A stretch of 64,000 bases of DNA. It comes from Halioxenophilus sp033283405. GTDB lineage: Bacteria; Pseudomonadota; Gammaproteobacteria; Pseudomonadales; Cellvibrionaceae. Positions 25,669 to 34,663 of this stretch are shown piece after piece (position 1 is the first letter of the stretch; every line of letters begins with the position of its first letter). The stretch covers positions 1 through 64,000 of the forward strand of contig NZ_JAWMQR010000009.1 of the NCBI RefSeq assembly GCF_033283405.1, written 5' to 3'. A program made the translations under genes and the position numbers. Under the pieces are notes generated by a model that was given only the letters and a program-made list of their open reading frames with translations, made no database searches and had not been told where the DNA came from.

Positions 25669-26175
25669 TTACTGCAGCTGGCCGACAAAGTTACAGGGAC
25701 GGTGGCGGCTGTCGAGCTGCTCTTTGATGATGCGGGTCCAGCCGGTGGTGCAGGCGTTGTTGGAACCCGGCAGACAGAAGATCACCGTCTTGTTGGCAAC
25801 GCCGGCCAGGCAGCGGGATTGAATGGTGGAGCTGCCAATCTCGTCGTAGGAGACCTGGCGAAAGAGTTCGCCAAAGCCGGTGATCTCCTGGTCGAACAGG
25901 GGGGCTATGGCTTCCGGTGTGCTGTCGCGCCCGGCGAAGCCGGTGCCGCCGGTGGTTAAGATCACCTGTACGGCCGGGTTGGCAATCCAGTCTGAGATCA
26001 CCTTGCGGATCTGGTAAATATCGTCTTTCACGATCACCTTGCCAAAAAAATTGTGCTCGGCTTCCAGCAGGTGCTGTTTCAGCAAGTCACCGGAGGTGTC
26101 GGTGCTCTCGTCCCGTGTATCGGAGATGGTCAGTACCGCAATGGCGAGCGGTGTGAAGTTGTCGGAGGCGGACAT
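25669..26175 (-). CDS. moaB: Molybdenum cofactor biosynthesis protein MoaB (MogA-like)
   Basis: A 168-residue protein of the MoaB/MogA family, which adenylylates molybdopterin or acts near that step. Motifs: AVLTISDTRDESTDTSGD at about residues 13-30, ILTTGGTGFAGRDSTPEAI at about 74-92, and FCLPGSNNACTTGW with the pterin-binding tail. Start ATG 26175 has AAGGA upstream. It is separated from moaA by 63 bases and from moeA by 73 bases on the same strand. Confidence 0.92.
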   Translation of the reverse strand: MSASDNFTPLAIAVLTISDTRDESTDTSGDLLKQHLLEAEHNFFGKVIVKDDIYQIRKVISDWIANPAVQVILTTGGTGFAGRDSTPEAIAPLFDQEITGFGELFRQVSYDEIGSSTIQSRCLAGVANKTVIFCLPGSNNACTTGWTRIIKEQLDSRHRPCNFVGQLQ

Positions 26176-26238
26176 GGGGCTTAATCCTTGAAGTGGGGGC
26201 GGGACGGTGGCAGCCGCTTGAGGGGGCTGTTGGGCTGC

Positions 26239-27264
26239 TTAGCCGCCGGTGGTGTTCATAAAGCGGACGATTTGGACATCGTCCGTGTGGTCAAAGTGGT
26301 GTTGTTCCGGTTTTTGGCCGATGGCCTCAACAATGGCGGCTTTTAACCGCTCACGGTCACCGGGGTGGGCGCGCAGAACCGACTTCAGATCGGCGGCGTG
26401 ATCATTGCCCAGGCAGAGCAGCAGTTTGCCCTCGGCACTGACGCGTACCCGGTTGCAGCTGCTGCAGAAATTGTTGCTGTGCGGCGAGATAAAGCCAACC
26501 CGGGTGCGCTGGCCGGCAACCTGCCAATAGCGGGAGGGGCCGCCGGTTTTGTAGTCGCTGGGGGTCAGGGTAAAGTGCTGCTCCAGTAGGGCTTGCAGCT
26601 CCTCGCTGGCAACAAACTCCTCGCTGCGCCGGTGCTCGTCGATCTCGCCGAGGGGCATCTCTTCAATGAAGCTGATATCAAAACCATTGGCTACCGCGTA
26701 GGCCACCAGTGCTGGCACTTCATCGAAATTGCGCTGCCGCAAAATAACACTGTTCAATTTGATGGCTTCGAAACCCACCTGGCGGGCGTGGGTCAGGCCG
26801 GCCAGCACCTGGTTCAGGTCGCCGGTGCGGGTAAGCTGGCGAAAGCGCGCCTCCTGCAGGCTGTCGAGGCTGACGTTGATTCGTTTAACGCCGGCCTGGT
26901 GCAGCCCCTCGGCATAGTCCAGTAGGTGAGAGCCATTGGTGGTTAAGGTCAGTTCTTCTAACTGTGGAATCTCGCCCAACTCGTTAAACATCTGCATCAC
27001 GTTGCGGCGCACCAGGGGCTCGCCGCCGGTCACTCGAATGGTGTTCACACCCAGCTCGACAAAGGCGCGGCCAATCTCCGCCAGCTCTTCCAGGGTGCAG
27101 AGTTGCGCGCGTGGCAGGAATTTCATCTCCTCCGCCATGCAGTAGACGCAGCGAAAATCGCAGCGATCCGTTACCGACAGGCGCAAATACTCAATGCGGC
27201 GGCCAAACGGGTCGGTAAGGGCGGGTTGATTGGGCTCGCGGATAGACAAAGTCAGATTCTTCAC
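26239..27264 (-). CDS. moaA: GTP 3',8-cyclase MoaA
   Basis: A 341-residue radical SAM enzyme for the first step of molybdopterin synthesis. The SAM [4Fe-4S] Cys are in CDFRCVYC (residues 35-42). The second C-terminal cluster uses FCSSCNRVRVSAEGKLLLC. The protein ends in Gly-Gly (MNTTGG), the conserved tail needed for activity and inserted into the active site. The start codon is GTG and no strong ribosome site is visible. It sits 77 bases downstream of the nasA stop, so it may be transcribed from the nasA promoter as well as its own. Confidence 0.95.
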   Translation of the reverse strand: MKNLTLSIREPNQPALTDPFGRRIEYLRLSVTDRCDFRCVYCMAEEMKFLPRAQLCTLEELAEIGRAFVELGVNTIRVTGGEPLVRRNVMQMFNELGEIPQLEELTLTTNGSHLLDYAEGLHQAGVKRINVSLDSLQEARFRQLTRTGDLNQVLAGLTHARQVGFEAIKLNSVILRQRNFDEVPALVAYAVANGFDISFIEEMPLGEIDEHRRSEEFVASEELQALLEQHFTLTPSDYKTGGPSRYWQVAGQRTRVGFISPHSNNFCSSCNRVRVSAEGKLLLCLGNDHAADLKSVLRAHPGDRERLKAAIVEAIGQKPEQHHFDHTDDVQIVRFMNTTGG

Positions 27265-27341
27265 TAAGTTATAGACGGCCGATAATAAGCAAATTTAGCG
27301 GGCGTGGCGAGTTTGGCGAAGCGCGCCGGGATTGGCCGGGC

Positions 27342-30044
27342 CTAGCCGCCGGCGGGGAACTGTTTCAATATTTCGCCCAGCTCCGGCAGGCAGGAGCCAC
27401 AGCCGGTGCCGGCATCGGTGGCCAGGCTTAACGCCTCCACCGAAGTTAGCCCCTGTTCGCTGATGGCCCGCTGCAGGGTTTTCAAGCCCACCTTTTTACA
27501 GGCGCAAATCTGCTTGCCGTGGGCCAGATCACCCTCGGCGATGCCGCTCAAAATGGATCGCTGTACGCTGGTGTCGATGCGACTGACCAGCAGATCAGCC
27601 AGCCAGCCATAGTCTTTGTCGGCCAGGCGGTCGGCAACCACTAAACAGTCCACCAGGCGGCCCACACGCACCCGGGCGCAGCGGGTAAAGCCCCGGCCGG
27701 TGTCGGTAAAGCCCAGGGCGTTGACCTGGAACTCTTCACCCAGCAGGGCGTTGAGTTGTGCCGACAGCTCAGCCGGGCTGGCGAGGCTGGCGATGTAGTA
27801 GAGCAGCCCTTGTTCCACAGTCTGTTTTACCCAATAGCACTCTTCGGGCAGTTCCACGGCAACCCGGGTAACCAGCATGGCCTCGCTCTGGTAGGGCCAG
27901 GGCGACATCTGCACTGGTGTGAACTTGGCCTCCGGCTGCCCCGAGATGGGGTCGTACTCCGGGCTGACCACGGCACTGATTCTGCCTTTGGAGGAGTTGG
28001 TGTCGTTCCAGTGAATGGGCATAAATATCTGCCCAGGGCTGACCTCTTCACCAATGCGTACCCGTCCCAGGCAGCTGCCGTAGGGGCTGTCGATCTGGGC
28101 GATATCGCCTTCGTTCAGACTGTGGGCCTTGGCATCCATAGCGCTTACGCTGACAAACGGCTCCGGCCGATGGCCACACAGGCGGGGGGCGAGCGAGGTG
28201 CGGGTCATGGTGTGCCACTGGTCACGGATGCGGCCGCTGTTGAGTACCAGGGGGTAGTCGACGCTGGTGGCGGTTTGCGGTGGCCGATAGCCGACGGCGA
28301 TAAACTGGCCCCGTTGGTTGGCGGTGTAGAATTTACCCTCGGCAAAGAAGCGTTTGGGCAGGTGGGCCGGGTCGGGTGCCGGGAATGGCCACTGCAGGGG
28401 TTCCAGATTTTGGTACTGACGGTCGCTGATATCGGTAAGGCCGCTCAGGTCGAGGTCGCGCCGGCAGCTGGGTTCATCCTGGCCGAGGGTGGTGAGTTGG
28501 GCGTACTCGCGAAAGACATCGGCTTCACTGGCGTAGTTGAACTGGTCACCGAAGCCCATGCGCTTGGCCACCTCGGCCACTATCCACCAGTCAGGTTTGG
28601 CCACCCCGGCCGATTCAATCAGCTGTCGCTGGCGGGAGATGCGGCGCTCGGAGTTGGTCACCGTACCCGATTTCTCGGCCCAACCCTGGGCCGGCAACAG
28701 CACATCGGCCAGACGGGTGGTGTCGGTATCGGCGATGCAGTCGGAGACCACAACAAAATCGCAGTTGCTCAGCGCTGTTTTCACCTTGTTGGAGTTGGGC
28801 AGGCTGGCGGCCGGATTGGTCGCCATAATCCAGAGCGCCTTGATTTTACCGTCGGCGACGGCATCAAACAGCTCAATGGCCTTTAAGCCTGGAGCCGTGG
28901 CGAGTTGGGGCGACTGCCAAAATTCGCTGATGAGTTCGTGCCCGCGCGGATTATCAAATTCCAGATGGCCGGCCAGGGTATTGGCTAGGCCACCCACTTC
29001 CCGGCCGCCCATGGCGTTGGGTTGGCCGGTTACCGAAAAGGGGCCGCAGCCGGGTTTACCGATGCGGCCGGTGGCCAGGTGGGTGTTGATAATGGCATTA
29101 ACCTTGTCGACGCCGGCACTGGACTGGTTGACCCCCTGGGAGTAGACCGTCAACGTCTTCGCCGTTTGTGCCACCCAGCGGTAGAAGGTGGTGACCAGCG
29201 ATGGCGGGACCCCCAGGCGATCGAAAAAGGTCGCGTCGTTGAAGTCGGCCGTGGCGCACGCTAACGCCTCTGGGAAGCCCTCGGTGTGGCTTTCAATGTA
29301 GGCGTCATTAAGGCATTCCTGCTTGGCCAGGTAGGCCAGCAGGCCGTTATAGAGCAGCACGTCGGCACCGGGCTTGATGGGCAGGTGGAGATCGGCGATG
29401 GCACAGGTATCGGTGTGGCGCGGGTCGATTACCACCACTTTCATATTGGGGCGTTGGGATTTGGCCGCCTTCAGCCGCTGAAACAGGACCGGATGGCACC
29501 AAGCCAGATTGGAGCCCACCAGTACCACCAGTTCAGCCTGTTCAAAGTCGGCATAGACATTGGGTACGGTGTCGGTGCCGAAGGCGCGTTTGTGGCCGGC
29601 GACACTGGACGACATACAGAGCCGGGAATTGGTATCGATGTTGCCCGAGCCGATAAAGCCCTTCATCAATTTGTTGGCAACATAGTAATCTTCGGTGAGT
29701 AGCTGGCCGCTGACGTAAAAGGCCACGGAGTCTGGCCCGTGCTGCTCGATAGTCCGTTGGAATTTTTGCGCCACCAGGTCTAGGGCCTGATCCCAATTGC
29801 TGGGCTCACTGCCTATAAAAGGCTGTAACAGACGGCCCTGGTTAACGACTGTCTCCCCCAGTGCCAAGCCTTTGGAGCAGAGTCGGCCGAAGTTGGCCGG
29901 GTGGGTTTGATCGCCCTTCACCTGTACGATCAAATCAGCACTGTGCATGGAGGTTTCTACTTTGGCTTCAATGCCGCAGCCAACGCCGCAGTAGGCGCAG
30001 GTAGTCTTGATCCACTCTTGTTTGCCGTGTTGACCGTAGTTCAC
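27342..30044 (-). CDS. nasA: Assimilatory nitrate reductase catalytic subunit
   Basis: A 900-residue molybdopterin oxidoreductase that reduces nitrate to nitrite in the cytoplasm. The N-terminal [4Fe-4S] ligands are TCAYCGVGCG (Cys16, 19, 23) plus RLCSKG. The molybdopterin domains follow (SRLCMSSSVAGHKRAFG, GVNQSSAGVDKVNAI), then the dinucleotide-binding domain with LVLNSGRIRDQWHTMTR. A BFD-like [2Fe-2S] domain at the C-terminus carries ICACKKVG and GCGSC (from about residue 850), as in NasA types that take electrons from a separate reductase. No nasB-like reductase is seen here. The start is GTG 30044 with a GGAGGAAA site. Upstream lies a sigma-54-type promoter and a leader hairpin. Confidence 0.95.
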   Translation of the reverse strand: MNYGQHGKQEWIKTTCAYCGVGCGIEAKVETSMHSADLIVQVKGDQTHPANFGRLCSKGLALGETVVNQGRLLQPFIGSEPSNWDQALDLVAQKFQRTIEQHGPDSVAFYVSGQLLTEDYYVANKLMKGFIGSGNIDTNSRLCMSSSVAGHKRAFGTDTVPNVYADFEQAELVVLVGSNLAWCHPVLFQRLKAAKSQRPNMKVVVIDPRHTDTCAIADLHLPIKPGADVLLYNGLLAYLAKQECLNDAYIESHTEGFPEALACATADFNDATFFDRLGVPPSLVTTFYRWVAQTAKTLTVYSQGVNQSSAGVDKVNAIINTHLATGRIGKPGCGPFSVTGQPNAMGGREVGGLANTLAGHLEFDNPRGHELISEFWQSPQLATAPGLKAIELFDAVADGKIKALWIMATNPAASLPNSNKVKTALSNCDFVVVSDCIADTDTTRLADVLLPAQGWAEKSGTVTNSERRISRQRQLIESAGVAKPDWWIVAEVAKRMGFGDQFNYASEADVFREYAQLTTLGQDEPSCRRDLDLSGLTDISDRQYQNLEPLQWPFPAPDPAHLPKRFFAEGKFYTANQRGQFIAVGYRPPQTATSVDYPLVLNSGRIRDQWHTMTRTSLAPRLCGHRPEPFVSVSAMDAKAHSLNEGDIAQIDSPYGSCLGRVRIGEEVSPGQIFMPIHWNDTNSSKGRISAVVSPEYDPISGQPEAKFTPVQMSPWPYQSEAMLVTRVAVELPEECYWVKQTVEQGLLYYIASLASPAELSAQLNALLGEEFQVNALGFTDTGRGFTRCARVRVGRLVDCLVVADRLADKDYGWLADLLVSRIDTSVQRSILSGIAEGDLAHGKQICACKKVGLKTLQRAISEQGLTSVEALSLATDAGTGCGSCLPELGEILKQFPAGG

Positions 30045-30064
30045 CTATTTCCTCCGGGAGAGTT

Positions 30065-30093
30065 GGCCGGGTAAGCGGACAGGCTTACCCAGG
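30065..30093 (-). promoter_or_regulatory. Strong stem-loop in the nasA leader
   Basis: On the minus strand, GCC-T-GGGTAAGC and GCTTACCCGGC pair over 11 bp with one bulged T and a 6-nt loop, CTGTCC. It fills most of the short leader between the predicted sigma-54 start (about 30099) and the GGAGGA site of nasA. The hexa-loop recalls ANTAR-controlled nitrate leaders (NasR/NasT), but the A1/G4 loop bases and the second hairpin are missing. Confidence 0.5.
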
Positions 30094-30109
30094 CGATATG
30101 GAATTGTAC

Positions 30110-30125
30110 TGCAATAAGCGAACCA
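30110..30125 (-). promoter_or_regulatory. Sigma-54 type promoter of nasA
   Basis: The minus strand reads TGGTTC-GCTTA-TTGCA. The GG and GC elements are 12 bases apart, the invariant -24/-12 spacing. Predicted start about 30099, giving a leader of about 55 bases. Confidence 0.6.
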
Positions 30126-30147
30126 ATAATCCTAAAATGTTTCATGT

Positions 30148-30368
30148 TGGTGCTTTATCTGGCGGGATCAACCAAGTATGGGGTCTTGTTACGCATTTTT
30201 ATGGCAATATAAAGGGTCACAAGGTATTAAAATGTATATATATGCATATATATGGTGCAATATTGATAGCTATAAAATGATCTAAAATTGACCATTAATA
30301 ATTAAAATGATTTATATTGGTTCAGTATTCTTATCTCAGAAATTCATTTAGGGTGTTAATTTTGGTGC
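30148..30368. promoter_or_regulatory. NtrC-like enhancer region between nasA and cobA
   Basis: The word TGGTGC appears three times in the same orientation (30148-30153, 30253-30258, 30363-30368), spaced 105 and 110 bp. The middle copy is the right half of a 17-mer at 30243-30259 (TGCA-N7-GGTGCA) that has both conserved ends of the NtrC consensus. The surrounding DNA is AT-rich, including a TATATATGCATATATA run, and would bend easily. It could serve both flanking sigma-54 promoters. Confidence 0.5.
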
Positions 30369-30435
30369 CATTTGCCCTGATAAACGGTTGTTTACTCAGG
30401 AATTATAGCGAGCTGTAGTGGCTGGAGGCCTAATC

Positions 30436-30451
30436 TGGCACCCGCATTGCT
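30436..30451 (+). promoter_or_regulatory. Sigma-54 promoter of cobA-nirBD
   Basis: TGGCAC-CCGCA-TTGCT matches the -24/-12 consensus almost perfectly, with 12 bases between GG and GC. Predicted start near 30462, about 75 bases before the cobA start codon. Confidence 0.8.
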
Positions 30452-30537
30452 AACCACAGTAGAGTGCTCGATGACGGCCAGTTACTTGGGCTGAGTCGGG
30501 CTGGAGAACTCAATTTTACTGAGGTGGCTTTGGGGTA

Positions 30538-31350
30538 ATGGCAATTTCCTGCACTAAAAAGAGACCTGGAACCGTCACAATCGTCGGTGCCGGCCCGGGT
30601 GATCCCGATCTACTCACCGTTAAGGCGGTTCGCACTATCACCAATGCCGATGTCATTCTCTATGACGCTTTGGTGAGCGAAGAGATCCAGACTTATTTTC
30701 CCGCCAGTGCCGACTGCATCTACGTTGGCAAGCGCAAAGGCCGCCACGCCATTCCCCAGCAACAGATCAATCAGATGTTGGTCGATCAGGCCCAGATGGG
30801 GCTTAACGTCTGCCGTCTGAAGGGCGGTGATCCCTTTGTCTTTGGGCGCGGCGGCGAAGAGGCGCTGGCCGTGCGTGCCGCCGGCATTGAGGTGCAGATT
30901 GTACCGGGAATTTCGGCCGCCAACGGCTGTGCCGCTTATGCCGGTATTCCCCTAACCCATCGCGGTTTAACTCAGGGCTGTACCTTTGTTACCGCTCACA
31001 CCCGTGCCGAATCCGGTGTCGAGATCGACTCTTCGGTGAATTGGGCAAGCCTCGCCAGCAGCGGTAACACGCTGGTGTTCTATATGGGTTTGTCGCGCGT
31101 CGACACCATTCAAAACCAACTACAGAAACATGGTCTCTCTGGTGCCACCCCGGTGGCGATCATTGAGCGTGGTTGTACCGAGCAGCAGCGTGTCCACGTT
31201 GCTCAGCTCGCCAATCTTGAAGCGCTTGTTGCCACCAACGAGGTGGCGGCGCCAGCGCTGATTGTCGTGGGAGAGGTGGTCTCTCTGCACAGCCAGTTAA
31301 ATTGGTTGGCAGAGGTTGGTACCAATCAAGTAGAACAACTAACAGCCTGA
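30538..31350 (+). CDS. cobA: Uroporphyrinogen-III C-methyltransferase
   Basis: A 270-residue SAM-dependent methyltransferase that makes precorrin-2, the siroheme precursor. Family motifs: IVGAGPGDPDLLTVKA at about residues 15-30, CRLKGGDPFVFGRGGEE at about 92-108, and VPGISAANGCAAYAGIPLTHRG. The single-domain length shows that it lacks the dehydrogenase/ferrochelatase part of CysG, so another protein must finish siroheme. It is the first gene behind the sigma-54 promoter and is followed after 20 bases by nirB, the siroheme enzyme it serves. Confidence 0.94.
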   Translation: MAISCTKKRPGTVTIVGAGPGDPDLLTVKAVRTITNADVILYDALVSEEIQTYFPASADCIYVGKRKGRHAIPQQQINQMLVDQAQMGLNVCRLKGGDPFVFGRGGEEALAVRAAGIEVQIVPGISAANGCAAYAGIPLTHRGLTQGCTFVTAHTRAESGVEIDSSVNWASLASSGNTLVFYMGLSRVDTIQNQLQKHGLSGATPVAIIERGCTEQQRVHVAQLANLEALVATNEVAAPALIVVGEVVSLHSQLNWLAEVGTNQVEQLTA

Positions 31351-31370
31351 TATTGGACGAGGTGATGGCA

Positions 31371-33908
31371 ATGGCTAAACAGCGAGTGTTAGTCGTCGGT
31401 AACGGCATGGTAGGACATAAATTTATCGACTGTTTGTTGGATGCCGGCAACGGCGACTACGAGATAGTGACCTTTTCCGAAGAGCCACGCTTGGCTTATG
31501 ACCGTGTCCGTTTGAGCGCCTACTTCTCTGGCGCCAGCGTCGATGACCTGATGCTCACCAGCGAGGGTTATTATCAGGAACAGGGGGTCAATTATCTGCT
31601 CAACGAGAAGGTGGTGGAGATCGACCGCCTGGCGCAACAGGTGGTGACCAGCTCCGGCCGCGAAGAGTATTTCGATAAGTTGGTCTTGGCTACCGGCTCC
31701 TATCCCTTTGTGCCACCCATTCCCGGTGGCGACCAACCGCACTGCCTGGTCTATCGCACCATTGAAGATCTGGAGGCGATTACCGCTTCGGCCAAGGAGT
31801 CGAAAGTAGGCGTGGTGGTGGGTGGTGGCCTGTTGGGGCTGGAGGCGGCCAACGCGCTGAAAAGTCTCGGCCTGGAAGCCCATGTGGTGGAGTTCGCGCC
31901 GCGCTTAATGGCGGTGCAGCTGGATGAGGGTGGCGGTGCCCTGTTGCGCAGCAAAATTGAGGCCTTGGGGGTGGGGGTACACACCGAAAAGGCGACCACC
32001 GAAATCGTTCCCGGCGAGAGCTGTCGTTACCGAATGAACTTTGCCGACGGTTCCAGCCTGGAGACCGACATGATTGTCTTCTCGGCGGGTATTCGGCCTC
32101 AGGATGAACTGGCGCGCAAGTTCGACTTGGAAATTGGCGAGCGCGGCGGCATTACCATCAATAACCATTGCCAAACCTCCGACGAAAATATCTACGCCGT
32201 GGGCGAGTGTGCCTTGTGGAGTGGGCGCATTTTCGGCCTGGTTGCACCGGGCTACACCATGGCCAAGGTGGCCGCGGCGCATATCACCGGCGCGGCCGAT
32301 GAGTTCACCGGTGCCGATATGAGCACCAAATTAAAATTGCTGGGCGTCGATGTTGCCAGTATTGGCGACGCCCATGGCCGCACCCCCGGCTGTTTGAGTT
32401 ACACCTACAGCGATGATGTCGGCCAGGTTTATAAACGGCTGATTGTCTCCGCCGATGGTAAAAAACTGGTGGGCGCGGTGCTGGTGGGCGATGTGGAAGC
32501 CTACGGCAGCCTGTTGCAGTTGATGCTCAACAATATGGATCTGCCCGAGGCACCAGAGGCGCTGATTCTACCCTCGGTCGATGGTGCCAGTGCCGGCCTT
32601 GGCGTCGATAACCTGCCTGAAACGGCGGTGATCTGCTCCTGTTACGACGTCACCAAGGGCGAGATAGAAGCCGCTGTTGCCGCCGGTGCCACGGATATAT
32701 CGATGCTGAAAAAGGCCACCAATGCCTCGACCGGCTGTGGTGGTTGTTCGGCGCTGGCCAAGCAGGTGTTGGATGCCAAGTTGCTGTCGTTGGGTTACGA
32801 GGTGAATACCGACCTCTGCGAACACTTTGCCTACTCCCGGCAGGAGCTGGCCGATATTGTCCGAATTAAAAAGATTAAAACCTTTGACGAGCTCCTGGCC
32901 AGCCATGGTAAAGGCCATGGCTGCGATATCTGTAAGCCCGCGGTGGGTTCGATACTCGCCTCCTTCTGGAACGAATATGTGCTCAAAGATGAGCTGGTGG
33001 GGCTGCAGGATACCAACGATGTATTCCTCGGCAACATGCAAAAGGATGGTACCTACTCCATTGTGCCGCGCATCGCTGGTGGCGAAATCACCCCGGAAAA
33101 ATTGATTGTGCTGGGTGAGGTGGCCAAGGAGTTTAATCTCTACACCAAAATTACCGGTGGTCAACGAATTGATCTGTTTGGTGCCCAGTTGCACGAGCTG
33201 CCGCTTATCTGGAAAAAACTGGTTGAGGCCGGTTTTGAAACCGGGCATGCCTACGGTAAATCGGTGCGTACGGTTAAATCCTGTGTTGGCAGCACCTGGT
33301 GCCGTTACGGCGTGGACGACTCGGTTGGCCTCGCCGTGGCGATAGAGAACCGCTACAAAGGGCTGCGTTCTCCCCATAAGTTGAAATTTGCGGTATCGGG
33401 TTGCACACGTGAGTGTGCCGAAGCGCAGTGTAAGGATGTGGGTGTGATCGCCACCGAGAAGGGTTGGAATCTATACGTGTGTGGCAACGGCGGTATGCGC
33501 CCCCGCCACGCCGATTTGTTGGCTTCCGACCTCGACCAAGCCACGCTGATCAAAATGATCGATCGCTTTTTAATGTTCTACATTCGTACCGCCGATCGCC
33601 TGCAGCGCACCTCGGTTTGGTTGGAGAATTTAGAGGGCGGCCTCGATTATCTGAAAAAAGTGGTGCTGGAAGATTCGCTGTTAATTGGTGAAGAGCTGGA
33701 AGCCGAGATGGCCAGCAATATTGCCAATTATCAGTGTGAGTGGAAGTCCACGATCGAGTCTCCGGAAAAACTGAAACGTTTTGCCCACTTTATTAATTCC
33801 GATAAAAGCGATAGCCAACTGGCCTATGTGGTGGAGCGGGGGCAGCGTCGGCCGGCGACTGCCGAAGAGAAGGCCAACAACATTACCGTTATTGAGCTGG
33901 TGAGTTAG
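31371..33908 (+). CDS. nirB: Nitrite reductase (NADH) large subunit
   Basis: An 845-residue siroheme enzyme that reduces nitrite to ammonium in the cytoplasm. Order of domains: FAD/NADH oxidoreductase (VVGNGMVGHKF at residues 7-17; GVVVGGGLLGLEAANAL near 147), a BFD-type [2Fe-2S] domain (CSCYDVTKGE and CGGCSALA from about residue 420), a second Cys pair HGCDICKP (about 517), then ferredoxin half-domains and the siroheme/[4Fe-4S] ligands KSCVGSTWC (about 635) and CTRECAEAQC (about 677). I choose ATG 31371 because GAGG lies 8 bases upstream; ATG 31365 is too close to it. Confidence 0.96.
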   Translation: MAKQRVLVVGNGMVGHKFIDCLLDAGNGDYEIVTFSEEPRLAYDRVRLSAYFSGASVDDLMLTSEGYYQEQGVNYLLNEKVVEIDRLAQQVVTSSGREEYFDKLVLATGSYPFVPPIPGGDQPHCLVYRTIEDLEAITASAKESKVGVVVGGGLLGLEAANALKSLGLEAHVVEFAPRLMAVQLDEGGGALLRSKIEALGVGVHTEKATTEIVPGESCRYRMNFADGSSLETDMIVFSAGIRPQDELARKFDLEIGERGGITINNHCQTSDENIYAVGECALWSGRIFGLVAPGYTMAKVAAAHITGAADEFTGADMSTKLKLLGVDVASIGDAHGRTPGCLSYTYSDDVGQVYKRLIVSADGKKLVGAVLVGDVEAYGSLLQLMLNNMDLPEAPEALILPSVDGASAGLGVDNLPETAVICSCYDVTKGEIEAAVAAGATDISMLKKATNASTGCGGCSALAKQVLDAKLLSLGYEVNTDLCEHFAYSRQELADIVRIKKIKTFDELLASHGKGHGCDICKPAVGSILASFWNEYVLKDELVGLQDTNDVFLGNMQKDGTYSIVPRIAGGEITPEKLIVLGEVAKEFNLYTKITGGQRIDLFGAQLHELPLIWKKLVEAGFETGHAYGKSVRTVKSCVGSTWCRYGVDDSVGLAVAIENRYKGLRSPHKLKFAVSGCTRECAEAQCKDVGVIATEKGWNLYVCGNGGMRPRHADLLASDLDQATLIKMIDRFLMFYIRTADRLQRTSVWLENLEGGLDYLKKVVLEDSLLIGEELEAEMASNIANYQCEWKSTIESPEKLKRFAHFINSDKSDSQLAYVVERGQRRPATAEEKANNITVIELVS

Positions 33909-34043
33909 CAACACCGAACTTGAAACGTTTATTGATTGCTGAATCACTTCTGCATAAGTGATGCGGTATAGAGTGTAAAACCGCACAGAGTGAATACCGG
34001 TTGGGTGTTCATCATCGACGAATTTAAAAGGGTGGTTGTGTTT

Positions 34044-34376
34044 ATGTCAGAAACTTGGGTGGCAGTGTGTCAGGACGATGACCTTATCGCCGGTACCGGT
34101 GTTTGTGCGTTGGTGGGTGAAGAGCAGGTGGCGGTATTTAAATTGCGCGCCACCGGCGAGCTGTTTGCCATTGGTAACTACGATCCCATTGGTCAGGCCA
34201 ATGTTCTCTCGCGCGGTATCACCGGTTCTCTTGGCGACGCCCTGGTAGTGGCCTCGCCACTCTACAAGCACCATTTCAATCTGCAAACCGGCCAATGTCT
34301 GGAGGACTCAAGTATCGAGGTGAGCACCTATCCGGTACGACTCCATGAAGGCCAAATTGAGGTGGCATTAGGCTAA
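34044..34376 (+). CDS. nirD: Nitrite reductase (NADH) small subunit
   Basis: A 110-residue Rieske-fold protein. Start at ATG 34044 gives MSETWVAVCQDDDLI, matching NirD starts; the in-frame ATG 33990 would add a tail not seen in homologues. The segments YDPIGQANVLSRGI and ASPLYKHHFNLQTGQCLED take the place of the Rieske Cys/His ligands. The usual CxH and CxxH pairs are not intact, as is normal for NirD, so it probably does not bind a cluster. It partners NirB and ends the operon. Confidence 0.93.
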   Translation: MSETWVAVCQDDDLIAGTGVCALVGEEQVAVFKLRATGELFAIGNYDPIGQANVLSRGITGSLGDALVVASPLYKHHFNLQTGQCLEDSSIEVSTYPVRLHEGQIEVALG

Positions 34377-34468
34377 GTGGTTTGCTAACACGGCAACGGT
34401 GGGCTGCTTCTGGCAACGCCTACCAATGCCGTTTGTTTATCAATTCTTCAGTTGTTCTCTGTGTGTTC

Positions 34469-34492
34469 GGGTAGCCTGGCTACCCTTTTTTT
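34469..34492 (+). terminator. Intrinsic terminator of cobA-nirBD
   Basis: Stem GGGTAGC / GCTACCC with a 3-nt loop, then seven T; 92 bases after nirD. Confidence 0.9.
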
Positions 34493-34663
34493 CCAGTGTT
34501 GTTCTCATACCGCTGGTGGTTGCCACTGCGCTTTCTCTTACCTCCTTCCGCTTACCCCCTCTGATTGAATCCTCGGTTCGAGTGTGGCCTGCTTCTCGCG
34601 CTGGCGCCTCGTGTCTGTCTTCTCCGGTGATAAGTGCTAGGCTCAAATGGAGCAAAAACGGGA

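Noticed and set aside
27756..28886. A 376-codon plus-strand frame opposite nasA
   Set aside because: It is antisense to a complete, motif-rich nitrate reductase gene and arises from GC-rich wobble positions; its sequence is His/Gly-rich and low in sense.
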